Source: Oasisia sp. SBJ-2009 (lineage: Eukaryota > Annelida > Polychaeta > Sabellida > Siboglinidae). From it: a DNA stretch of 64,000 nt. This document shows positions 1 to 14,245 of this stretch, one piece after another. Under the pieces are notes generated by a model. That model had not been told where the DNA came from. It saw nothing but the letters and a program-made list of their open reading frames with translations, and ran no database searches. The translations under genes were made by a program, and so were the position numbers. The stretch is from assembly GCA_964017155.1 (NCBI GenBank), contig OZ024857.1, positions 41,942,716-42,006,715 of the forward strand, given 5' to 3'. The stretch's first letter is position 1; each line of letters starts with the position of its first letter.

Positions 1-1188
1 TGAGTTCGTTCTCACTGACCCCAGTCTGAGCCCGGTCGACGGGCCTTATACATATTGATTACATTCTCACCAACTTGACGATTTCAGTATGTCTTGATCA
101 TTTATACATTCGTGTATGCCTTTGGAATGTTTAGGTTGATCCGTACTTAATATTAAAGATCAGTTGAGTGAATACGAAGTTTGACAGAAGTGAAATAGTT
201 CAACTCAAGTGAAGTCTGCGACTGATTAGCCGCCATTTTGGCGGTACCAGTAGGGTTTGAAGAGTGAAGCGAATGCCGTTAGAATGAGACCCACAAAGCA
301 TTGTGTATGCATTACAGTAATGTATGTCATTCGTTATTACTTGGCTATATAAAAAACACATACTGCAGTTCAAGTGTAGTTTCATAAGGTTGCGAAACAG
401 TGTTGGCATGCGCATACACAGATCAGCGGTAGGCGGTGCTCACTGACACTGTTTGAAGTCTGACTGAACTGTACTCAATTAATACCCCCGAAGCAGTGGC
501 ACCCTTGGGTAAGGATAACACAGTTTATATACGAAGGCCACTTATAAATACATTGACTGCATCAATCTAGTTTACACTGGGTTGACCATAATACATAGCC
601 ATAGGGCAGGCTTTGACACTGGACATGTCATCGACATAGTTTCCAATATATAACATGTACATTTGTTGTTAAAATATATTAATTTAATCGTTACCTTAAA
701 TTTTATTCTACAAATACAGGTTTGGAGAATACCTAATATAGAATGTTGGCTGGCATTGTAATGAGACTAAACAATTTCAAAATAATATTCAGAATGGTAA
801 CACAAACTGTAAAATTGCATTTAATAGCTACATAACTAAACTTATTACCACATTTTAAGACAATCACAAATTACTAGTACATGTTAGTTTATGGTTACTA
901 ACTGTTGACAATTAATAAAGTATTGATGTTAAGTATAATAAGAATACCCATTCAATAAACATTGTGTGCACAGTTATTGTAGTATGAATTCTATGATTAT
1001 AGTTATTGTGTCGTCATTACAATGACAGTCACATTAAATCTTTACAGGTAGCAAATCACAGATTATTACTTTTTGCTGGTTAAATTATTGTAAATAAATG
1101 ATGCAGGGTTTATTCTCTGAATAAAGACAATAATGAATCTAATACAGTTTAAAATTGCATAAAACATACTTATCAATTGTCTTGTATA

Positions 1189-1285
1189 CAGGGCTTTATG
1201 CAGGACAATATTTTTGCCAGTCACACATGTTTTGGTGGACAAATGTTTTTGATACAAATGTCAAACTGTTCAGTTTATCAGTCCC
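1189..1285 (+). mobile_element. Partial hAT-type MITE (CAGGGCTTTATGCAGG end only)
   Basis: Starts with CAGGGCTTTATGCAGGACAA and continues through the TTGCCAGTCACACATGTTTT segment shared with the full copies at 6838, 15847 and 52821. The other terminus (GTCTCTGCATAAAGCTATG) is not visible downstream, so this copy is truncated or badly decayed. Confidence 0.6.
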
Positions 1286-4200
1286 ATCTTTTGTGCTAGA
1301 ATATTATGTATCTCCCAATTGGAGCAAGTTTACCCATCACATTTACAATAATTTTGTATGAAAAGTTATTTGCGTAGTGAGCAAAACACAGCTATGTCTT
1401 TCCCCACAATTTACAGTGATACAATTTGGATATTTGTCAAAGTTTTGAAAGATGTCCTTGCTGGTTTTCAATTTTTTTTCTAGTTGTTGCTGTTGCTGAT
1501 AATTAGAAATTAGTCAAATAAAAAGTTTTGGGAAATTTATAACTCAATTTTCATAGGAACTTTTGCATCACACATTACATGAATAATATAAAAGCGAAAC
1601 ATACTTTTTTCCTACTAGTGGCATTAACTTAGAAAGCTTGTCAGTTGCTATTTATGCCTGACACAACAAACCATTTTATAGAGTTCTGGTTATTTTCAAG
1701 TTTGTGCCACTGGTTGCATGTTAGAAAAATTCTGTCAATAAATAATCCACGTGTGTAGTATATCATTTGCGTTTCAACTTTTTCAAGTACCCGCAGTAGG
1801 AGCTACTCAAGTTACACACAGAAGCAAAAAAAACTGCCCATCGTTACTCCACCCTGCTACCGGATAATTAATCCTCCTTACATACTACATAGACAGGAAA
1901 ATATGATTTCTCTGTGTGTTTACAAACAAATGCACTAAGGAATCATACATTATTGTCTACTAAGTATGTTTGGAGAAGATATGAGCACAACATAAATAGA
2001 GGATTTGTGTACATTGGCTCAGACTGAGTCATAAGAATGTATGACATATTTCCCTCAACTTACAAATTTACGATGTTTCCCCCGTGTAAAATAAAAAAAG
2101 TAGTGTTTATTATGTGATAATTCCAACTGCTCAAAAACACCAATTCTATACAATTTTTTTCATTATGTTGAAACAACTCCATTATATAAGGTAAATGATA
2201 AGCTTGTAAACAGTAAGTAGTAGTATGAGGCACCCAGTAATATTGTAATATCCCTCAGGGAAATTAATTTTGAGAGTCAATAAATGTACATGCAATATAG
2301 TGTAACATAAAATGTATAAATCATATAAAAGGTATAAATCATATAAAAGAATATAAACTATGTGTGTACTGCCGTAGTATTTAGATGCACATAGACTTGC
2401 AATATAATTTATTTAAACTGCAATTTATAAAGTTCTAGTTCATATTTAAGTTGTATAAATTAAAATAACAAATAATCAGTAGATTGAATAAATACGTATT
2501 AATATGTTGAGGAAAAGAACCCACTAATAATTATATAAATGCTAAATTTAACTTTAGATTTATGAAAAGTGTATCTATTTCTATTTTATTATTTGTGAGA
2601 TATAATCAAATGAGTTGTATGTCGGCAAACTTTATTTCTAGAATTCACGGCTGTATAAACAGTGCACAATGATTTTTATGATTTGAACTTTTTGTCACCA
2701 AAGCATACTTTGGTATAATGTCTATCAATAAAAATCTTCTTTCCAATGGTGTGACTAACTAAATGTTATTATTTTTTTATATACCACTCATTTTGTTAGA
2801 ACATGTCACATTTATTTATGTGTTTTCCAAAAAACAATGAAGTGGCAGTAGCACTCCACCCCCACATTTGTTGGCGTATGTATCAAGTTTTATAGTATCA
2901 ACATTATTGTATTACTAAATATAAAATCCAGGTTTGTACAAGTGAAGACTGGAGAGGATTAAGTATCTTTTCAATTATGTTTCTGCTTCAGTGTGACCAT
3001 ATTATTTATGGTAGATGCAAGTGTCTGCAATGATTGGCTAACTAAATCAGAGTTACCAAACACCTAAACTGATTTTTTATTGTAAGTATTACCACGTTTT
3101 GGTACCAAACATTGAAAGTTGCATTTAGCAAGTGTCTGATTCTGATATGTTGGACATAATAATAAGCAGTTATTAAGTATACGCACAAAGCTATCGTTAA
3201 TAATTGTGTCTAAATTTTCAGGGATGTGGGAGATCTTGTGTATTGTGTTAGGGTTTCATCTCCCTCCCAGTTGCATGGAATCACCAAACTGTTTTGGGGG
3301 CAAAGCCCTATCTTAAAGTATCTTTTTTACAGTCAGTACACACCCAAACCCTCACCTATATTTTACTTTTAGGTCAACCTTCCCCTGTAGTTGTCAGGCC
3401 CGTAGGCTATACCATTGCAGTATCCTGTTGTACATAAGATGGGACTCACTGTTCTAGTAAAGCCTTGGTTTGCGTAAACAGAACATCTTGCTAAGCCAGA
3501 CAGTGTAAACATCACATTATCTATTGCCTGGCACTGTCAACATATATAACATGCAGGCAGTCGGCACTGAAATGCCACTGATGGGGAAATGTCTGCTGCT
3601 ACGTAGACCGAGTGCAGATGCAGACAGATGTAACGAAGATGGGATTTTGTATGTTGAAATCTAGTCTGTCGTTCTCAAAGTTCAGTCATCTAACCTAATT
3701 GGCATTTGCCATGTATTTGTGGAATGTATGCAGAAGTGTTGTTAGGTATGTAATTACACTATCTATGCATGATAAAGAATTTTACATTACAGAGTGTAAT
3801 TTTACCCATACGATGATGAATTGTCACGCTTTTTATTTTGTTCAAATTTTAAGTCTAGACCTGGTTTGGCAGCAAGCATTGTCTCATTTTTTTCTGATGA
3901 CAAATTGACGATGTAATGCACCACGAGGAATGTCAGTTCGATGGAATAAAAACCCGCTTCGTAATGACATAAAATACCTGTGCACCGGTATACCCCCGCG
4001 CGGTACGTAACACATGGAGGGGCTGGTGGGGGTGACAGCAACAGGTACAGGTGTTGGCCGTACCTGCAGTAGCAGACTGCGCCCTCCTGCTCTCTCCACC
4101 TGCACGCGTGAATAATGACAGTCTGCCAGCCTCAGTGGCAGTCTCTTTAGGTCTCTTACGAGAGTGTAGCACTTCCATGTCTCTGGAGTCGGACTCTGTC

Positions 4201-6604
4201 CCCAGCTGGACGTTGTTTCCCTGCCATGCCTTGGTGCGTTGGTCGCGTGGGCAGTGAACCTCCACCATTGTTTGTGTGAGGACACAATCACACATTGTTG
4301 AGCCAGACAAAAAAGATTAAATGGTATTTAATATCGTTTGAATAATTGATTGTCCACACTAGGAGGTGAGTAATATTCAATATATAAGAGGACGAAGGTG
4401 TGCCTCAGTGCTGCCACCTAACGTACAGGAGTACACCTTCACTTTTTTTACTATATAATGATAAATACTATGGGACAAGATATTATCCGAGAGAATATCT
4501 CAGATGTGTTCACATGGTAAGTATTAATAATAAAAACAAAAATTAATGCTAAATTTTATGAATCGGTGACATCGTCCAGCAGTTTCCGAAACAAGAACTC
4601 AACTGACCTACTAACCTATATTTTAAATATTGATAAATCATAACAATTATTAATGAATTGGGGGAATGAGCTGTAGGAATTAGGACACATCATTTTGTAG
4701 CCCTACTTCAATGTTGTTTACATTTAACAAACACTGCGACGAATGCAAGGGAGTAACTGTTCATTGCATATATATATATCATGTCAATTTTAATTAATAT
4801 TGTAAGATACCTGTTGTAATGTTGGTAAGTAGTAAAATATAATTTGTTGGATAATAGAGCAACAGAATGGCTTGCATAATATAATGCATGCATGTTTCCT
4901 TGATTAACCTGTGATGGAACCAAGAAGTATGGTTCAACATTTTGACGAGATAGTGTAGAAGCGATAATTTTCATTTGGGTAAAACACAATGCTGGACCCA
5001 TAATCTGAACAATAAACTTGCTGTCGCCTTAAGAAGAAGAATATTAACTACATGATCTAATAATTCCAAAGAATACATTCCCTTCAATCTAGCAACATCC
5101 AGAATAAAAATAGTTTTAAAGATTTTATTCGATACTAAAAGCGATTTAGAACTAAAACGTTTGCGCAGAGTTAAAACCGCTCACATCTGTCAGGTGAAAT
5201 TAGTAAAAACATGTTGTGGTTGGCATGATTCCAGGCGCGAATAGACTTAAGACCTACCGGTAGCTCTCACTCACCCTGGCACCTTGTGCCTTCAGGATAA
5301 TAGAAGCAGGCATCAATTAGGTAATGAACATGTTTGCCAAATGGCAGCGCAGATGTAATTCCACAAGTTGATATGAATGAATGCATCACAAACGAGCATA
5401 TCTTCATTGTTGACACCTGTTTTCATGACTCGGAATTACGTCTAAATCCTTATATAAAATTAATGTGTCGTTTGTTTACCAACGTTCATATTCTGATCGT
5501 GAGTCGCTGTTTAAACAAAACAATTTATCTTAAATTTTTATATCATTTTTTGACAGTAACTTTCAGAAAACAGTAACTATTATTTATCAATTTTTTGTAG
5601 CGAATATACATATTATATCATACAAAGAATTTTAAACACTTTCCATTTTATTGTCACTTGTGACTTCACGGAAAATCTGATGTTGCATATTGGTGCACTT
5701 TGTCTGGTGTCAAGTTTGTGCAGTGCAGTGCAGTCGACAGTGTTTGTGGTTTGTGTGGGTGAGGGCAGCTGTAACCTATGCTCTTGTTTATTTGCCATCT
5801 GTCAGCCGACAAGAATGCGCCAGTGTATTTAATTGGACAACACCCTAGCTAAGGTCTGTCTGCAATGTGTCACTTTTTCTCAGCGTTGCCATGGCAGATT
5901 TGATAAAGATGCCAACTTTTCGAAATGGTCTGCCAATCCAAGTTACTGCTATGAGTACTGCAGACTGATGCCATGGGCGGGTGTGATAAAACTGATACGG
6001 CATGAACACCCATTGGGTTGTCAGTGCTTGTGTGTGTTTGAGTGTGTGTGTGTGCATGCATGTTATTGGTAAGCACTCAACATTCGCCTGGAGTTGAACC
6101 ACGCTTGGCACATGCCACCGCCAGGCTAGATATTTCAGCCTGTTTTTGTTATCTGTCATTAACCGGGCAGGCTATACACTCGCCTGTGCCCTAACAGTAG
6201 ACAGACAGAGCTGTTTTTAGCTTTGCATGCCTTTTCAGTGTTGTTTGTGTGCGTGTAAAAAGCGCGACGTTGCCGTTGCTGGCTGGAATACAAACACGCG
6301 CCAGAATGTCTTACCGGGTATTGATACGGCGCGATGTTGAGATGGCGGCGATACCGTAGATTAGTACACACACGTCCTACACCGCTTGCAACCTTTCACA
6401 TAGGGCCCTGTGTAGGCTGCACGAGTTATTATTCCAGAAAATGATTGTGACATTCTATGAATGCAGAACGGCAGCTTTTCGCCCCAGCCAATGGAGTGTA
6501 GGCTGTAATCTAGCGATGTATTGTTATCCTAGAGGGTTTCAAAGGAGTATGCCTAAAGGGGTAGAATAGAAACCGCTGTTAGCCACAGGCATTTTATTGT
6601 ACTA

Positions 6605-6621
6605 CCCCCCCCCCCCCCCCC
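6605..6621 (+). repeat. Poly-C run of 17
   Basis: Seventeen consecutive C between ACTA and GGTTATAA. A mononucleotide run of this length is prone to slippage and assembly error. Confidence 0.95.
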
Positions 6622-6837
6622 GGTTATAAACAAGCCTAGTTGTGCTTGACGACATATCCATATTTTTTTCTATTTGCACTTGTTGTTTAAGTTTTTATAA
6701 ACTGTGTGGCTTCTAGTGATCCAGTCTTGGATGTCTAAACAATTCACATATGTTAGTCGGTCAGCATATTCTGATTATTTCATACAAGGTATGAGTTTGA
6801 AATTATCTCTCCACTTTCACAAGTTAAATACCATTGG

Positions 6838-7121
6838 CAGGGCTTTATGCAGGACCAAATTATTGCCAGTCATATGTATTGATGGACACATGGATGTTAA
6901 CTGTTAAGCCAGTTTACAAACTTTAGAATGTGTCTGATGACCTGAAAAGGACTACAAACACATGTGGCACCATTTACACTCAGTTCTAAGGCATAACTGA
7001 CATATACGTAGTTTTTTTTTTGGCTCCTTCATTTTTTACCCGTCCACCTATATTTCTACCCGTCCACAACAGTTTTTGCCCGTCCAAATGATGGGTGGAC
7101 ATGTCTCTGCATAAAGCTATG
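6838..7121 (+). mobile_element. hAT-type non-autonomous MITE, full copy
   Basis: About 284 bp. It begins CAGGGCTTTATGCAGGACC and ends GTCTCTGCATAAAGCTATG; the two ends form imperfect terminal inverted repeats. Flanks are ACCATTGG on the left (6830-6837) and TCCATTGG on the right (7122-7129), an 8-bp target duplication with one mismatch. An 8-bp duplication and ends starting CA(G/T)... are typical of the hAT superfamily. It carries no coding capacity. Two inverted-orientation copies occur at 15847 and 52821. Confidence 0.8.
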
Positions 7122-7481
7122 TCCATTGGTTGTGCCTGGATGTTAGATAGAGCAGGAGTTCTCAAACTGCCTGTAATGAGACCAGAACAAAAACAGTACA
7201 GTGTACATTATTTTAGGTTACTTCTATGGCGTGACTCACCGTGTGAGAGAAAAATTACTGCCACAAAGAACATTTTTGTCTCCGTCAGAAAAAATCTTCA
7301 CGGATGTTCGTCTTCTTAAAAAAGCACACACGCGCAATTTGAAACATTTATGCACAGCGCGGCCAGTAGCACTCATTTGAACATCATTCATGCAAGTGTA
7401 GTTATTGGAACTGTACACTGGGCCCTGTGTGCTGCTTGGCAATCATCAGGTGTCAGCCGGTGCACGTGTCAGGCTGTCACT

Positions 7482-7513
7482 TGTCACCTGTCACTTGGCA
7501 ATGACAGGTGACA
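7482..7513. repeat. 12-bp perfect inverted repeat, TGTCACCTGTCA / TGACAGGTGACA
   Basis: Two perfect 12-bp arms separated by 8 bp, inside a patch with several further TGTCAC words. It could form a hairpin or be a dyad binding site. Function is unknown. Confidence 0.75.
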
Positions 7514-9437
7514 GGGTGTCACTGCAGGCTGTGGCCGTGGTGGTATTAGACTGGGGTCTTATTGGGTTGTTACCTGGCTCCATCTGCTAATGAGGCACTG
7601 ATTGGATGTGTACTTGGGTACCGTGGGTACCTGACAGGTTGCAGCTTCCACTGACACGATGTCCCATGTCAGGTCTTCTCAGGCTCATGCAGGGGAGAAC
7701 TGGTTGGTCAGTGTACGTGTACATGCTCATTAGAATCACCCAGAGCTGACTGGGGTGCTCCAACCCCTAGACAGGAGGACAAGGAATCCTTTTTTCTAGA
7801 GCTTTGCAGGTTTTAAGAAGAGCCGGATGATTGAGAACTCTGTTAACGCTTTTTAATTATTTAACATATTTAACTGTAACAGTTACTTTTTATCACTATT
7901 TAATTTTGTTTATTTTAATTTATAATGTGTAAGTTATATTGCAAGCCCTTTTGTGTATAAGGCATGTGAATGTTTGACACTCTTTTAAAGTGTTTTATTT
8001 TATGCAACATTGCATGCACATTTATTTTTCATTCTCACAGACTGACACTCAAAATGAACCCACCCTTGAGAGATAATGTATTACTGTCATTGTCACTTTC
8101 CTAATCCAGTATGAATGTCCTTGAAATCGCTCCAGGCATTTCTGGCATTTCCATATGCCATGGGAAAGCATGCGAATAGCATTCCATAATATACCACTAA
8201 GATATATGAGATTATCCACTGGTAGATTGATTAGGGGAATGGTGGAGATCAACATTAGATTAGTGAGACGTTTGTGTTTGCATTAGAAGAAAAGTCCAGG
8301 CATGATATAGTTACTCAATGCCATTTTTTTTCCGGTTCATACTTTTTGCCCTTTGGTAGTTTATTTAGTGGCATTTTCTTGTTCTACGTTTAATCTGCAG
8401 CCAAAACAAGCGTACTATTTATAGCTGTATTCCAGACGTATTCATGATTGATTATCTAATCCTGTCACACTCGCAGTAATCCCATGTTCTACATTTAGCA
8501 GTCTAAACACGTTTGGGAAGGGTATGCTAAGTTCAAGGTATGCTTCGTTGAGTTTGGTTACGTGTGAGCGCAGACACGTTTACTGGAATTAGATGTCAAC
8601 ACTTGTGCAAAGTACACCAATTTTCTACTCAGTTGGCATGAAATGTGTTTGCCTCCACATAAAGTTTTTGTTTGTACGTTGTGCTGAACGTTCTTTAATT
8701 GCTAACCAGTTAGTTTTCGAAGGTGTGTACTTATTACTTAACACTTGATGTAGTTTGGTGTTGTGGGATTCTTGTATCATTGCATAAATGTCAGTTGATT
8801 TTGAATTCATGAACGTGCATATTTGACACAATTATGTGAAATGATTGTCTGAAACAACAGTAACTGTTAAGTCATAGGCACTTGTCGTGGCAGTATTTGA
8901 AAGATTTTTTACATTCTAATAATTGTTCACCGTTGCTAACGGATACACACCATTATTTCCGCCCATTTCTGTTTGTTTTGAATAATATTTACTTAACATT
9001 TTAAAACATGTTTAGGTCAGTAAAAAATGTAATGGTTATATATATAATAAACATAGTTCCATGTGCAAACGTGGTACGTTGTTTTGACTAGGGTCTAAAA
9101 CCATTAAAATGGTGATGTACGGATAAGTTACAAAAACGTTTAAGGGCATGATAAAAATGTGACACCAACACACCAGTGAATCAGAAATTGAGAAACCGAA
9201 CCATTATCTGTTTGCAGATGGCGATAGATAGATGCTGTAAAAAATCTCATGGTATTCACCGCATAGCTTTAGGTGGTGTCTGGCGGTTTGATAACATGGT
9301 AATGTGGAGCGTTTTGTTGGTATCGTGATCCACCAGTGCTGGCTGCCTCCGCATGCGTTATGGGTAATTTATCTGCAGCGACTGAGTTGCGTGGCAGGTG
9401 CCTTGATGTGAACATAAATTGAGTTGTTGTAATGGTA

Positions 9438-9442
9438 GGAGA

Positions 9443-9475
<33 letters not shown>

Positions 9476-9478
9476 GGG
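9438..9478 (+). repeat. (GA)n microsatellite
   Basis: A near-uninterrupted GA dinucleotide run ending in GGGG, with a single T interruption near its start. Confidence 0.9.
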
Positions 9479-11040
9479 AGCAAGGAGCTAGCTTGCCTGG
9501 CACTGCTGTAGTCATGCTAAACAGGCGGTGCACATCACAAGACCCAGGTGTGCCTAGTTCTTTCTTCTCCCCTGTTCCGCTGATGACGCTGTCACCATTT
9601 CTGACACCCCAGCCACCGTTGTGGTGGCGAGCTTGTGGCTAGAGTTACACTAGTTAGTCGGTGCTGGGTCTTTGGGGTACTTCACTGGCACGCTTGTCTG
9701 TCTCGCTGGCGTACTGTGACGGTGTAGGGCGCTTTCCTAATAGCATTCAGGTGGCTGTAATAGGCTTCCATACGTTAGCCTCCTCGTAAATATGACCGGT
9801 TTTATTTTTATTGCCACGTTAAAGCGCTGACTTCCTAAACGACAATGATTGATTTAATTAAAGCGGCGTTGTACTGGATAGTTAACCCTGGATAGGCTAT
9901 GGGTGTCTTTGTTAACAATGCTGCTTTAAATTTAGCGACACATTTCAGATAGTCCCCTAGCAGTCATTTGTAATTGCTCATGATGGCACACAAACCTACT
10001 GGGTATGTCAAACAATAGTATTTTTAAGTGCAAAATTAAGAGAACTGACATTTTGGTATAAGTGTTGACTGTTGTGGTTGCTAACCACTCATTAAATATT
10101 GCAAATTTTGACACATTTTCACATTAACTAATGGAGAATGTTTCCTGCCACATGCTGAGTCACGGCAGACAAACACCCATTTTAAATTCTTGTTCATAAC
10201 TTACATGTTTTTGTTTCATGATGATAATTACACTGTAGTGGCATCTTCTAAATCCCTAAAATTGTGCTGATTTTTTTAGAACTTTGTGGCAAATATTGCC
10301 ATAATGACTAGCACCTTTTTTCGTTATGGATATGTGACAAGTCCCCTTACTCACTTCTGTTGCTTTTATTTGTGGTTTCTTCACTCTGAAAACCCGTAAT
10401 GCATTAGCGAATGACTGATCCAGCACTTAAGGAACGCTGATGTGGCATTGCAAGCTGCGCCTCAAATATTTATGGGTGCTACCCCTCAAATATTCATGCA
10501 TATGCCACCTCAAATATTGATGTTTAAAAGCATTTTGAGTTTTCGTGAAAGGTTGACTTTGTGTAATTTATTAATGTGAAGCCGGATGATGCATCACTGC
10601 AACAATGCGGGGTGACAGGCTGGGTTTGATCTCTGGCTCTCAAGGGTGACTCTAGTAGCATGGGGGCAGGGGGCGGGTAGCTTGGGGGCTGAGAAGCATT
10701 TTACCTCACTTCAGGCAAGCCTACAAACTTTGAGTACCACTTTGAAACAATGCTAAATGTGAATCAGGCCATTTCGCGCTGTGTGCAAACAAATTAAACT
10801 CCCTGGGATGTTAGTTTTGCTCCCAACCTCCAGGGCTGTTTTCATCAAATCCGACAATTATTTTTTCAAGAAAATCACTGAATGTTCTCATGACAGTTGT
10901 TGCCCAAGCTGACTGGATTCTGTCATTGTATACCCCGTATCATGCTGTCACTGTCACATGCGCTTTCTGACACATGTACACGCTGCCATTTAGCCTGTCA
11001 AACATATCAAAACAAACCCACATGTGTTGTTGTTGTGGTC

Positions 11041-11700
11041 CTCTGGTTTCCTCTGCTGATCGACTTCCCCCATTTCCCACTCCTCCCACTCCCAAACCTT
11101 TTTACACGGTCTTCCCGTCTCTGTCTATCTCCTCCTCACTTCTTTTTTTGCCTTCCACTCTTCAGGCGTCTTCTCCCATAGTCAACTGTTCCACTCCCAT
11201 TCCTTCCAAGTGTCTTCCGTAACCCACCTTCCCATAACCATTGCTTCCAAGTGTCTTCCGTAACCCACCTTCCCATAACCATTCCTTCCAAGTGTCTTCC
11301 GTAACCCACCTTCCCATAACCATTCCTTCCAAGTGTCCAGCCGCTGTAGTCAACTCCTAACCAACTTAAAGGGAGTTTGCATCCGGTTTTCATATTTTTT
11401 TATTGTGCAATTACGTTATACAGTATAAATAACTGGTCTCGATGCTGATCCACTTCCCCCATTTTACACTCCTCTCCCACTCCCAAACCTTTCTACACAG
11501 TCTTCCCGTCTCTGACTATCTCATCCTCGCTTTTTTTTCTCTTCCACACTTCAGGCATTTTCTTCTGTAGCCAAGCGGTCCACTCCCATCCCATCCAAGT
11601 GTCCAGCCCACTTGAGTCAACTCCTAGCCAAGTTAAAGAGAGTTTGCTTCAGGTTTTCATATTTATTTGTATTGTGCAATTATGTTATACAGTATACATT
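11041..11700 (+). repeat. Tandem duplication of a pyrimidine-rich segment, two copies
   Basis: The stretch from the 'CTGCTGATC-ACTTCCCCC' words to 'GTTATACAGTATA' occurs twice in direct orientation, roughly 11041-11431 and 11432-11700. Landmarks shared in order are the CTCCCACTCCCAAACC block, the TCTTCCCGTCTCTG block, the CTTCAGGC block, the CAACTCCTA(A/G)CCAA block and ATTGTGCAATTA. The copies have diverged by point changes. Only the first contains the 41-bp minisatellite described separately. No gene is evident. Confidence 0.85.
11198..11338 (+). repeat. 41-bp minisatellite, about 3.5 units
   Basis: The unit contains TTCCAAGTGTCTTCCGTAAC followed by CCACCTTCCCATAACCAT. It lies in copy 1 of the 11-kb duplication; the matching place in copy 2 has one TCCAAGTGTCCAG only. 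So the array expanded after the duplication, or contracted in copy 2. The antisense open frames across it arise from the repeat and are not genes. Confidence 0.85.
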
Positions 11701-14059
11701 ATCCCTATTATAAGGTCCTGAAAACCTTAATCAATTTTAACGAAGCAGAAGTAACTTTAGAATTTAACTGTTCAGTGTTTTTAATAATCACTGCACTTTC
11801 ATTCATATCGCCACATGGTCACTCAAATTTCCAAATAACAAGCTTGGAAAATTTCCAGGAAGTTTGTTACCCAACGGATGTGGAGCTACAAATGTCAACA
11901 CTATGCACTCAGTATAATATTTAATATTGCTTTCACCGTTTACACAGGCGATTATTCTTAGGATAAACAATTGATTCATCACGAAGCAGAAGATTTCACC
12001 AACCAAAAAGTGGCTCATTAAAAGATATTTGGGCTGTCAGTACAAGACAACATATTTGTATAACATTGTACAATAAAGGAGGCACAGTCCCTTTAGAATT
12101 TCTATTTCACTAACCTCTACTATGACATCCTATATTTAAAATTACACCAATATTATAATATGCATATTTGATTGTTTGTAAGACATGAAAGACTTGCCAT
12201 TAAAAAATTACTTTGATCTTAATATTTTTTAACACAGGCAAACGGACATGGAAGTTTGATCTGACAATGTTAGTATTACTACTGACAGTTTCATTTCATA
12301 GTTTGTACTTTATAAACAAGGCATAGTTTATGAAAAAAAGTGTGTCAGATGACCCAGGAACGTACAAGTTGTAGTAACTGTAAATTACGCGAGATGGAAA
12401 GAATTTGCAGCTAACTCATTCAGTGTTTATATCTGTCTCTAACAACAGCTTATCCACAACGGAAACATCCATGATAAATTGACATGGCTCAGGTATTCTG
12501 CTGAATAAGTCATGCGATCATACATTAAACGTGGACTCATGCATTTCCCATGACCGGAAACTATGATTTGCTTCACTAAAATCTGTCATACCTTTCACAA
12601 AAAATTCAGATGGCAGGAAACACAATACGTGTGTGGGTGCCTAAAAACACCTTGAATCGAGGACCCGTAATGGTCCAGGTCGTCCGACGAAAAGATCAGA
12701 TGTATAATTTGGCAAACAGATAAATCTGCAGCCATGCGTATGTTGGTTCGGAGAAAGGTTATTTGCGAGAAACGCTCTACGGACTGTGATGATGGATGAT
12801 TGTTACGTAGAATCCACCTGCGTCCCAGGCCAACGACCACTGATATCATTCCTCTGACGCTACCTGAGCATCAGAATGTGGGAGCAATTCATGCTTGATA
12901 AAGTGAGTTTTAATATTTGTGACTGCGACAGTGCTGGTGCCTTCAGGCGATGGCGACGGACAATTGCGTCGCCATTTGCATAACAGCCGCGGTTAATGTA
13001 CAAAATGCGTCAACGATTGACAAATTTAGGTGTGTCAGAATTGTGTCAAAATGGGTGTGCTATAAAAACTACGAGGTATGCCTAAGTTCAACACAGGATG
13101 CGAGTTTATTGGTGCATAAAATGATGTGAATTTTTAAACAAATTGCATTGTGCTGCGGTGACATTGACTTGATTGTCCATCTATATCACATATGGTCACA
13201 TGACATTAGTGCAGCTTCTTTGTGATTTAAAACGCTTACAAACAAGTGCGACGTGTCGAAAATGCTGATTACGTACACCTTAATATTTCCGCCCAATCGC
13301 TAAATGCGAACAGGACCACCTGCCCATATGTTGAAGCTAACCTTTGCTCTGGGTGTTGTCGTGATAGCCCCGGTAGAAACACAACAGATGGCCCCTTCCT
13401 GCCGTTTCGACATGTTCGAGGGCAGGGGAAACGCTGGAGAGCGACAGCCACCTGCTGAAATGTACTCGCTTACACGCGTAGACTATACAAATTAGACGGA
13501 TGCTATTCAGCGCGGGTGAATCTATGTGACGTCCACTATGGTTAAGTGGTCGGTATTGTGCAATGGTATAGTGCCAGTTAGCGGGCCGTGGCAAATATGG
13601 CTTGTTTATGGCCGGTGTTTTACCTGGGGACTACGGCCAGACACGTAACTCACGTCTGCCTTTTCTTGAAACGAATTTATAAACGTGCAAGTTGTACATG
13701 CAAGGAAATGGATGTGTGGCATGGGTGAAAAGAACAGTCTGTTGAATGAGGAGGTGATAGATTAGTTTTCACTCTGATTCAGCGATCAGGAACAGTCGAG
13801 GCTATCTGCTGTCTAAAATGTAGAGTGTGTAGAGTTTGCTTTTCTTCCTCTCCTAGTCCTAGTGATCTGGCCCTGTAATAACAATACACTGTTATGTATG
13901 TCCTAACTTGTCACACTTGTCTTCTCTGTCCTTGCAAGTAACAACTCTCACTTCTTTAGAACTTGCCAATTTGCAGAGTTTCCATTTGATTGTCTATGAC
14001 ATCTTTGTAGTTTTCAACATTTAATATAACTTTATCCCAATTAATTATTAAATTAAATA

Positions 14060-14191
14060 CAATTTTAGCACGTGTTGTCACCACTTACACAATGAATGAC
14101 AGTTATATAATAGTAATAACTGTTTTTTATGTAATATTTTTTTTATATATGTTGATTAGTAATGTCTAAATTTACATTGTATGTTTTACAG
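14060..14191 (+). repeat. Upstream half of a 183-bp tandem duplication spanning the exon 2 splice acceptor
   Basis: Shared words (GTTGTCACCA-TTACACAAT, then GATTA-TA-TGCTAAAT-like, then TTTTACAG/TTCTTACAG) occur in the same order before 14191 and before 14374. The two acceptor AGs are 183 bp apart. This half is the intronic part of the older or newer copy. Confidence 0.7.
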
Positions 14192-14245
14192 TGGTTTCTC
14201 AATTGCTGTTTGCAAACTGGCAAGTCATCCGACTGGTGACATTGT
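14192..14245 (+). pseudogene. Duplicated, decayed copy of the start of LRP exon 2 (pseudo-exon)
   Basis: After an intact-looking acceptor (ATGTTTTACAG) the sequence reads as a mutated copy of the first ~53 bases of exon 2: TTGCTGTTTGCAAAC and CATCCGACTGGTG are shared. Read in the exon frame it gives residues like QLLFANWQVIRLV before losing similarity and reaching a stop (TAG) near 14265. If spliced in place of the real acceptor it would truncate the protein, unless a donor inside it were used. Confidence 0.75.

Noticed and set aside
3884..4310. Two overlapping minus-strand frames of 125-135 codons in a GC-rich patch
   Set aside because: No domain, no repeated family pattern and overlapping frames of similar length; consistent with base composition.
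13328..13495. ATG followed by MLKLTFALGVVVIA, a signal-peptide-like start upstream of LRP exon 2
   Set aside because: No phase 1 donor of quality follows at a sensible length; the only phase-compatible GT would leave eight residues. Treated as chance.
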